From assembly GCA_938074515.1 (NCBI GenBank), contig CALJFV010000165.1, positions 1-5,201 of the forward strand: a stretch of 5,201 bases of DNA, given 5' to 3'. Shown here one piece after another: positions 1 to 5,201 of this stretch. The notes under the pieces were generated by a model. The model saw only the letters and a program-made list of their open reading frames with translations. It did no database searches and was not told where the DNA came from. This DNA comes from an uncultured Flavobacteriaceae bacterium (GTDB lineage Bacteria > Bacteroidota > Bacteroidia > Flavobacteriales > Flavobacteriaceae). Position 1 is the first letter of the stretch, and the number at the start of each line of letters is the position of its first letter. The position numbers were made by a program, and so were the translations under genes.

Positions 1-1397
1 TCTCAGAAATTAATTTATCTGATTGGTCTTATGAGTATATTCCACGGATTAAATGGACGCAAAATAACGATCAACTCAGTGTTCAGCTGCTCAACAGAGC
101 CCAAAACGAGCTTGTATTGCTGCAGGTGGACATGCGCGAAAATAACACTCGGGTATTATTACAGGAGCGTGATGATGCTTATGTCGACATTCATGATGAC
201 TTGACATTTTTGAATGACAATAGTTTTATTTGGCCAAGTGAGCAAGATGGTTGGCGTCATTTATACCACTACAATGCCCAAGGAGAATTGATTCGTCAAT
301 TGACTCAAGGAAATTACGACGTGACAGCTTTCTACGGGTTTAACCCGCGCATCGGACGCTTATATTTTCAGTCTTCTAAGCGAGGAAGTATATATCGAGA
401 CCTCTATTCCATGAATATCTCAGGGACCAATACGGTGCGATTCTCGCAGGACAAAGGAACCAATGACGCTGATTTTAGCTCTGACTTCAGCCATTTTATT
501 CAGACGCATTCTTCGAGCACTACCCCATATCGTTATACCTTACATTCTGGACTTGAGGGTACTGAGCTTCGTGTTTTGGAGGACAATGGGGCATTGCGTA
601 ATGTGATAAAAGAGTACACACTCAATCCTAAAACCTTTGACAGTATTAGAATCAATGGGCATTGGCTCAATACTTACACCATTAAGCCTCACGTGATTGA
701 TACTGCCAAAAAATATCCTGTACTGATGTATCAGTACAGTGGTCCGGGGTCTCAACAAGTGGTGGACCGATGGAATAATGCTAATGATTATTGGCATCAA
801 TATCTCGTGAGCCAGGGGCTAATTGTGGTTTGTGTTGATGGTCGAGGTACAGGGCTTAAGGGACGAGATTTTAAAAAAATAACCCAAGGAAAATTGGGGT
901 TATACGAAGTACAAGATCAAATCGCTGCTGCGAAGCAAATTGCTGAGTGGCCCAACGTTGATTCCGAGAAAATTGGAATTTGGGGTTGGAGCTACGGAGG
1001 ATTTATGTCGGCGAACTGTCTCTTCCAGGGTGAGGGCGTATTCTCCGCCGCGATTTCTGTGGCCCCGGTCACCTCCTGGCGTTTTTACGATTCAATCTAC
1101 ACAGAGCGCTATATGGGACTCCCTCAGGATAATGCGCAGGGTTACGATGCCTATGCGCCTTTAGACCATGTCTCTACAATGACCGGTGATTTGCTCCTAG
1201 TTCATGGAACAGCAGACGACAATGTTCATGTTCAAAATTCGATGCGTTTAATTGATGCCTTGGTCAAGGCAAATAAGCCTTTTGATTGGCTAATTTACCC
1301 AGATAAAAATCACGGAATCTATGGCGGTTATACCCGTCATCATCTCTATCAAAAAATGACTGATTTTATTCAAAAAAACTTAATGACTAACCAATAA
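1..1397 (+). CDS. dpp4: Dipeptidyl peptidase IV (S9B prolyl oligopeptidase family), 5'-truncated by window edge
   Basis: This is a serine exopeptidase that removes X-Pro or X-Ala dipeptides from peptide N-termini; relatives in Bacteroidota are periplasmic or envelope-associated. The reading frame is open from nt 3 with no stop upstream, so the gene enters from the left. The TTG at nt 117 is not a real start, because family-typical propeller sequence (YIPRIKWTQ, LNRAQN) precedes it. Counting from nt 3, residues 1 to about 205 are the end of the beta-propeller, including a LYTLHS...LRVLEDN stretch very like human DPP4. The rest is the alpha/beta-hydrolase domain. The catalytic triad is complete: Ser330 in GWSYGG (nt 990), Asp405 in HGTADDNVH (nt 1215) and His437 in DKNHGI (nt 1311). 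The oxyanion Tyr245 (YSGP), the S1-pocket residues Trp359, Tyr362 and Tyr366 (WRFYDSIYTERYMG) and Asn407 are also present. The Glu-Glu motif that binds the substrate N-terminus, expected in the missing part, cannot be checked. About 464 of a usual 700-750 residues are visible. An 11-nt gap to the next gene suggests cotranscription with the peptide transporters. Confidence 0.95.
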   Translation, partial: SEINLSDWSYEYIPRIKWTQNNDQLSVQLLNRAQNELVLLQVDMRENNTRVLLQERDDAYVDIHDDLTFLNDNSFIWPSEQDGWRHLYHYNAQGELIRQLTQGNYDVTAFYGFNPRIGRLYFQSSKRGSIYRDLYSMNISGTNTVRFSQDKGTNDADFSSDFSHFIQTHSSSTTPYRYTLHSGLEGTELRVLEDNGALRNVIKEYTLNPKTFDSIRINGHWLNTYTIKPHVIDTAKKYPVLMYQYSGPGSQQVVDRWNNANDYWHQYLVSQGLIVVCVDGRGTGLKGRDFKKITQGKLGLYEVQDQIAAAKQIAEWPNVDSEKIGIWGWSYGGFMSANCLFQGEGVFSAAISVAPVTSWRFYDSIYTERYMGLPQDNAQGYDAYAPLDHVSTMTGDLLLVHGTADDNVHVQNSMRLIDALVKANKPFDWLIYPDKNHGIYGGYTRHHLYQKMTDFIQKNLMTNQ

Positions 1398-1408
1398 AAC
1401 CAACAAAT

Positions 1409-2746
1409 ATGACAACAGCAACCACTACCAAGGAATTTTTTGGCCATCCCAGAGGGCTTTTTGTGCTCTTTTTTACAGAAATGTGGGAGCGCTTTTCCTA
1501 TTACGGAATGCGGGCAATTCTCGTGCTCTATCTTGTGTCTCAAACAGATGCTGCTAACGCTGGTTTGGGTTGGGCGAACGAGAGTGCTCTGGCGCTTTAT
1601 GGCTGGTATACTATGCTGGTTTATGTTGCTTCAATCCCGGGAGGATGGTTGGCTGACAAGTTTTTTGGACAAAAGAAGTCCGTACTTTATGGAGGGATCC
1701 TTTTGGTGATTGGACATAGTGTTCTTGCTATTGAAGAGATGTGGGCGTTTTACTCTGGACTGTCGTTAATCATTGCCGGTGTCGGGATGCTCAAACCAAA
1801 TATTTCGACTATGGTTGGTGGGTTGTATAAGCCTGGAGATATTCGACGTGATAAGGGATTTACCATATTTTATATCGGGATTAACTTAGGCGCGTTTCTT
1901 TCAAGTTTAATCGTGGGCTATGTCGGGGAAGTGATGGGCTGGCATTATGGATTTGGGCTCGCAGGGATTGGAATGACTCTGGGTTTAATTCAATATGTCT
2001 TGGGTCAAAAGTATCTTAAAGATGTTGGGAATTATATTGGGGCCTCTAAAGATCAGGAAGAAATTGCCGCACTGAATCGTCCACTTTCCAAGATTGAAAA
2101 AGACCGCGTGGTGGTGCTATTTTTATCGTTTTTCTTGGTCATTGTCTTTTGGGGCGCCTTCGAACAAGCCGGTGGTCTAATGAATATTTACGCCATGGAG
2201 AATACCAACAGAATGCTCTTTGGACTCGAAGTGCCTGCCTCTTGGTTCCAATCATTAAATGCAATGTTTATTATATTTCTGGGAACTGCTGTAGCCGCCT
2301 ACTGGGCAAAGCGCAAATTACGGGGAAAACTTTCCACTTCACTTTTTAAGATGATTATAGGTTTAATTATTATGGGAACTGGATTTTTCTTTATGTCTGC
2401 TGCCTCAACAGAATTTGAAACTACGGGGTCCTCTGCCATGTATTGGTTAGTTTTAGCTTATCTCTTCCATACTGTAGGAGAACTTTGCATCTCACCAGTG
2501 GCGCTTTCTTATATTACCAAATTGGCCCCACTAAAATACGCCTCGCTCATGATGGGGGTTTATTTTGCCATGACAGGTTTTGGCAACAAACTTGCTGGTC
2601 TGTTGGGAGAGTCTGCTTCAACCTATGGAGAGTTTACCATCTTTACAGGAATCGCTTTGTTTTGCATCACCTTCGGATTGATTGTCTTACTCATCAGAAA
2701 AAAATTAGAAGTATTAACGCATGGTATAGAAGATACCGAACACTAA
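1409..2746 (+). CDS. POT/PTR2-family peptide MFS transporter, compact 12-helix form
   Basis: This is a proton-coupled importer of di- and tripeptides in the inner membrane, 445 aa, shorter than most bacterial POTs (roughly 480-510). POT signatures are clear: ExxERFxYYG in TM1 (E24, E27, R28, Y31, Y32), the PTR2 signature GGWLADKFFG around residues 78-87, LKPN with K129 in TM4, FYIGINLGAF at 154-163 in TM5, FEQ in TM7 (E252, Q253), and GELC with E358 in TM10. By hydrophobicity I count 12 segments. Only about 28 polar residues (204-231) separate TM6 from TM7, so the HA/HB helix pair found in many bacterial POTs is absent. The ATG at 1409 is the natural start: it puts a typical short N-terminus before the GHPRGLF motif and lies 11 nt after the peptidase stop. 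There is an A-rich leader but no Shine-Dalgarno. It is paralogous to the next gene. Substrate preference cannot be read from sequence. Confidence 0.94.
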   Translation: MTTATTTKEFFGHPRGLFVLFFTEMWERFSYYGMRAILVLYLVSQTDAANAGLGWANESALALYGWYTMLVYVASIPGGWLADKFFGQKKSVLYGGILLVIGHSVLAIEEMWAFYSGLSLIIAGVGMLKPNISTMVGGLYKPGDIRRDKGFTIFYIGINLGAFLSSLIVGYVGEVMGWHYGFGLAGIGMTLGLIQYVLGQKYLKDVGNYIGASKDQEEIAALNRPLSKIEKDRVVVLFLSFFLVIVFWGAFEQAGGLMNIYAMENTNRMLFGLEVPASWFQSLNAMFIIFLGTAVAAYWAKRKLRGKLSTSLFKMIIGLIIMGTGFFFMSAASTEFETTGSSAMYWLVLAYLFHTVGELCISPVALSYITKLAPLKYASLMMGVYFAMTGFGNKLAGLLGESASTYGEFTIFTGIALFCITFGLIVLLIRKKLEVLTHGIEDTEH

Positions 2747-2750
2747 ACCT

Positions 2751-2776
2751 TTGACAACCGAAAAATATTGACAACC
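2751..2776 (+). repeat. Direct repeat TTGACAACC x2 just upstream of the second transporter
   Basis: The 9-base word TTGACAACC occurs at 2751-2759 and again at 2768-2776, with start points 17 nt apart, in the 30-nt gap between the two transporter genes. The second copy ends directly against the ATG at 2777. It could be a small slippage or duplication relic, a binding site, or chance. TTGACA resembles a sigma-70 -35 hexamer, but no suitable -10 follows and Bacteroidota use different promoter elements, so I do not call a promoter. Confidence 0.4.
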
Positions 2777-4522
2777 ATGAATACCGATATCGAAAACTTA
2801 TTTAAAGACAAGGTACTGGGGCATCCAGCAGGACTTTTTGTTTTGTTTTTTACTGAAATGTGGGAGCGTTTCTCTTATTATGGAATGCGTTCCTTATTGG
2901 TTATGTTTTTTACCGCATCATTACTCGACCAAGGTTGGGGATGGCCTCGCGAATATGCCTTTGCTATTTTTGGAACGTATACCTCTTTGGTTTATTTGGC
3001 GACTTTACTCGGGGGCTATGTCTCTGACAGGAAAATTGGATTTAGATATGCAATTTTGGTTGGTGCTGTATTGATGACCCTGGGTCATGCTTTTATGGCT
3101 CTTGAAACTGAGTTTTTTATTTATTCCGGACTGATTCTATTGGTATTCGGAACAGGGTTCTTTAAGCCTAATATGACTTCGATCATCTCTGCCATGTACG
3201 CCACGCGTCCCGAGAAAAAGGATGGGGCTTACACAATTTTCTATATGGGCGTCAACGCAGGAGCATTCCTCGGAATCTTACTTTGCGGTTATATGGGAGA
3301 ACAAGTAGGATGGTCTTGGGGCTTTGGACTCGCAGGGATTTTTATGTTGTTCGGATTGCTGCAATTCTGGTGGGCTCAGGATATCTTCGGCAGTATTGGT
3401 CTTAAACCCAAAAAAGAGGATTTGCAACAAGAGTTAGGGCCAGAGGAACCAAAACTTAACCCTTTTACCCATCTTCAACTGGTGATTATTGCTTTGGCCT
3501 CGATCATTGGTTTGGCTTGGATGATTAATGATCCAGTAGCAAAAATTTCGGAAGGCGCTTACAATCTATTTGATTTCACTGTTGCCGGTTTCGCTGGATC
3601 TTCGTTTATGATTTTACTGGCTCTTATGCTGTTTATATTGCTCTTGGCTATTCGTCTGCCTCGCTATGATAAAATCACAAAAGACCGAATGCTGGCCGTT
3701 ATGTTTTTTGCATTTATAACCATTTTCTTTTGGGCTATATTCGAACAAGCACCAAGTTCCTTGACCATTTTTGCTCGTGACTATACCGATCGCATGCTTG
3801 AGGGTAATTCAGCCTTGATTTTTAAAGTTGTCGATGGTTTAGTCACGATCGTTCCATTGGCGGTAATTACTTGGGTATTGCTGAAGCTTTTTGGTAAAAT
3901 ATTTACCCGTTTTAGATGGTCAAACATTATCTTGGGGCTGAGTTTTGTCATTATTTGGGCTATTGCGCTTTATCGATTAAATGATAAATTCAGTCAAGAG
4001 GTTGCCGAGATTGATGCATCTTGGTTTGGTATTTTGAACTCCCTATTCATTATTACGTTCGCTCCATTATTTTCCCGTTGGTGGGAAAGCAAATACAATC
4101 CCAGTGCCAATATGAAATATGCCATTGGAATGCTTTTACTCGGTTTAGGAATGGCCTGTGTTGCTGTTGGGGCATCAGACATACCGGTAGGCGCTGAAAC
4201 AGCCTCAGTGAGTATTATTTGGTTGATTTTAGTTTATTTTTTCCATACTATGGGAGAACTCTGTGTTTCACCCGTAGCCCTTTCATATGTCAGTAAACTT
4301 GTGCCTGGTCGTATGATAGCGATCATGTTTGGGGTTTGGTATTTAGCCGTAGCCATTGGCATGAAACTTGCGGGTGTATTTGGTGAGGCCTCTGAAGAAA
4401 TTGCCCAGACCCAGGGCTTGAGTTCTTTCTTTTGGATGCTGACCTTCGTAGCCGTTGGGTTAGGTGTATTTTCGGCATTGATGTATCCGCTGATAAAGAA
4501 ATTAATGCATGGGGTACGTTAA
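2777..4522 (+). CDS. POT/PTR2-family peptide MFS transporter, long form with extra helices
   Basis: This is a second proton-coupled di/tripeptide importer, 581 aa from the ATG at 2777. A TTG at 2768 in frame would add only M-T-T and is less likely. Conserved POT elements are ExxERFxYYG in TM1 (E27, E30, R31, Y34, Y35), GGYVSD with D84, FFKPN with K130 in TM4, FYMGVNAGAF in TM5, FEQ in TM7 (E323, Q324) and GELC with E494 in TM10, so the proton-coupling and peptide-binding positions look intact. It has two blocks its upstream neighbour lacks. Residues about 204-300 hold two hydrophobic segments (about 233-250 and 277-294) at the place of the usual HA/HB helices. Residues about 345-408 hold two more (about 352-372 and 382-400) between TM7 and TM8. 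I therefore count about 16 membrane segments. The N-terminal GHPxGLFVLFFTEMWERFSYYGMR stretch is nearly the same in both proteins, supporting an old tandem duplication. Long POTs of this kind are, to my recollection, common in Flavobacteriia, so this is unlikely to be an assembly artefact. Confidence 0.93.
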   Translation: MNTDIENLFKDKVLGHPAGLFVLFFTEMWERFSYYGMRSLLVMFFTASLLDQGWGWPREYAFAIFGTYTSLVYLATLLGGYVSDRKIGFRYAILVGAVLMTLGHAFMALETEFFIYSGLILLVFGTGFFKPNMTSIISAMYATRPEKKDGAYTIFYMGVNAGAFLGILLCGYMGEQVGWSWGFGLAGIFMLFGLLQFWWAQDIFGSIGLKPKKEDLQQELGPEEPKLNPFTHLQLVIIALASIIGLAWMINDPVAKISEGAYNLFDFTVAGFAGSSFMILLALMLFILLLAIRLPRYDKITKDRMLAVMFFAFITIFFWAIFEQAPSSLTIFARDYTDRMLEGNSALIFKVVDGLVTIVPLAVITWVLLKLFGKIFTRFRWSNIILGLSFVIIWAIALYRLNDKFSQEVAEIDASWFGILNSLFIITFAPLFSRWWESKYNPSANMKYAIGMLLLGLGMACVAVGASDIPVGAETASVSIIWLILVYFFHTMGELCVSPVALSYVSKLVPGRMIAIMFGVWYLAVAIGMKLAGVFGEASEEIAQTQGLSSFFWMLTFVAVGLGVFSALMYPLIKKLMHGVR

Positions 4523-4566
4523 TCAGGTAATGTATTTCAATGGGACTAACATTTGATGATAAAAAA

Positions 4567-5109
4567 ATGAGTTTCAGAGCAATTATTCTGATGGTTTTTG
4601 TTTTTTTGGCCTCCAGTTCTATGGCTCAGGAGGTTCAATGGATGTCTCTAAGCGATGCGCTTGCCGCACAAAAGGTTCAGCCAAAAAAAATATTTATCGA
4701 CGTATATACGGTTTGGTGTGGCCCATGTAAGCTCTATGATCGCAATACCTTTAGTAATGCAAAGGTCGCTGATTTCATCAATGAAAATTTTTATCCGGTT
4801 AAATTCAACGGGGAGGGAAACGAGGTCATTGTTTATAAGGACAAGACTTATAGTAATCCGAAATACGACCCAGCTAAAGCAAAACGCCGCAATGCACCTC
4901 ATCAATTTTCGGGTTATTTAGGGGTTAATGCATACCCAACTGTGGTTTTTATGGATGAATCGGGTAATTTAATTAAGCGTGTTCGGGGTTACCGTACCGC
5001 CCAACAACTCGAATTATTCTTAAAATTTTTTGGCACTGATCTTTGGCGAAGCATTCTTACTCAAAAGGCATATGATGATTATGTTGCTAATTTTAAACCG
5101 AGTTTTTAA
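4567..5109 (+). CDS. Secreted thioredoxin-fold protein with WCGPCK active site
   Basis: This is a predicted extracytoplasmic thiol-disulfide protein of 180 aa, flavobacterial thioredoxin-family type. I chose the ATG at 4567 over the in-frame ATG at 4540 because it starts a classic signal peptide (MSFR, then a hydrophobic stretch, cleavage likely after SMA at residue 20, leaving mature QEVQW) and has a run of seven A bases ending at the start codon. The 4540 start would add nine residues, including acidic DD, before the signal. The active site is W50-C51-G52-P53-C54-K55 after a KKIFIDVYT strand. The cis-proline loop is AYPTVVF with P124, followed by a DESGNLI hairpin. Between the first half of the fold and the cis-Pro lies a polar stretch, about residues 82-114 (key pieces GNEVIVYKDKTY, NPKYDP, KAKRRN), longer than in ordinary thioredoxins. 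The likely role is reducing or shuttling disulfides in the periplasm, but the partner is unknown. It follows the transporter by 44 nt and overlaps the next gene by one base. Confidence 0.85.
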   Translation: MSFRAIILMVFVFLASSSMAQEVQWMSLSDALAAQKVQPKKIFIDVYTVWCGPCKLYDRNTFSNAKVADFINENFYPVKFNGEGNEVIVYKDKTYSNPKYDPAKAKRRNAPHQFSGYLGVNAYPTVVFMDESGNLIKRVRGYRTAQQLELFLKFFGTDLWRSILTQKAYDDYVANFKPSF

Positions 5110-5201
5110 TGAGAAATCAAAGATGGTTTTTAGGGCTCATAGTGTTATTAGGATTGGGTGTTGTTCCAGTTCAGGCGCAAATAAAATGGATCACCATGAA
5201 T
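5109..5201 (+). CDS. Start of a second secreted, probably thioredoxin-fold protein (3'-truncated by window edge)
   Basis: An ATG at 5109 shares its first base with the last base of the preceding stop (TAATG) and opens a frame of 31 codons to the window end with no stop. The peptide MRNQRWFLGLIVLLGLGVVPVQA followed by QIKWITMN is a good signal peptide with a VQA|Q cleavage site. The mature start QIKWITMN parallels QEVQWMSLSD of the preceding protein (hydrophobic-x-W-hydrophobic-S/T). I infer a tandem paralogue with the same thioredoxin fold. The active-site region lies beyond the window, so the family assignment rests only on this similarity and on position. The one-base overlap suggests translational coupling. 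Confidence 0.65.
   Translation, partial: MRNQRWFLGLIVLLGLGVVPVQAQIKWITMN

Noticed and set aside
540..800. Open frame of 86 codons on the - strand inside the peptidase gene
   Set aside because: It lies fully antisense to a well-conserved DPP IV coding region, has no recognisable domain, and is explained as a shadow frame. The same holds for the - strand frames at 3994-4182 and 4648-4905.
117..1397. Treating TTG at 117 as the true start of a 426-aa short peptidase
   Set aside because: The frame stays open to the left edge and encodes typical DPP IV beta-propeller sequence before this codon, so the gene is truncated by the window, not short.
2443..2754. Open frame of 103 codons on the + strand overlapping the end of the first transporter
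   Set aside because: It is a different frame over conserved TM10-TM12 coding sequence, and its product shows no domain or plausible membrane pattern. The other alternative frames inside real genes (940-1164, 1440-1709, 2149-2349, 2838-3074, 4655-4921) are rejected for the same reason.
1478..2868. Near-identical DNA at the start of both transporter genes (14-base match GAAATGTGGGAGCG at 1478-1491 and 2855-2868) as a recombination repeat
   Set aside because: The match reflects the conserved EMWER motif in two paralogues. Flanking DNA diverges at synonymous positions, so there is no sign of a recent duplication or gene conversion.
4523..4566. Possible Bacteroidota promoter before the thioredoxin-fold gene (AACATTTG at 4548-4555, resembling the TAnnTTTG -7 element)
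   Set aside because: The element has a mismatch at its first base, no TTTG-like -33 box lies at the right distance (the nearest, TTTC at 4535, is only 13 nt upstream start to start), and it would leave about 12 nt of leader. Too weak to call.

Overview
The window reads as chromosomal DNA of a Bacteroidota bacterium, most likely a member of the Flavobacteriia. The evidence is the protein families and their wording (a flavobacterial-type dipeptidyl peptidase IV, two POT transporters, and secreted thioredoxin-fold proteins with a family-specific insert), the moderately AT-rich sequence, and starts preceded by A-rich stretches rather than Shine-Dalgarno motifs. No identification below class level is supported.

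All five genes lie on the + strand with very short gaps, so the window looks like the middle of one operon. From left to right: (1) nt 1-1397, the C-terminal 464 codons of a dipeptidyl peptidase IV (family S9B) whose N-terminus is cut by the left edge; (2) 11 nt later, nt 1409-2746, a compact 445-aa proton-coupled oligopeptide transporter (POT/PTR2); (3) nt 2777-4522, a second, much longer POT paralogue of 581 aa with four apparent additional membrane helices; (4) nt 4567-5109, a 180-aa secreted thioredoxin-fold protein with a WCGPCK active site; (5) nt 5109 to the right edge, the first 31 codons of a second secreted protein, overlapping the previous stop by one base (TAATG) and probably a tandem paralogue of it. 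No intergenic region exceeds 50 nt. I see no RNA gene, mobile element, CRISPR array, terminator or convincing promoter.

The first three genes make a coherent peptide-utilisation cassette: a periplasmic or envelope peptidase that releases N-terminal X-Pro (and X-Ala) dipeptides, followed by two inner-membrane H+-coupled di/tripeptide importers. The two thioredoxin-fold proteins act outside the cytoplasm if their signal peptides are real; their link to peptide uptake is only positional. Nothing here looks like a wholly new system. The feature most worth a second look is the architectural difference between the two adjacent POT paralogues, especially the two extra helices the longer one carries between canonical TM7 and TM8.
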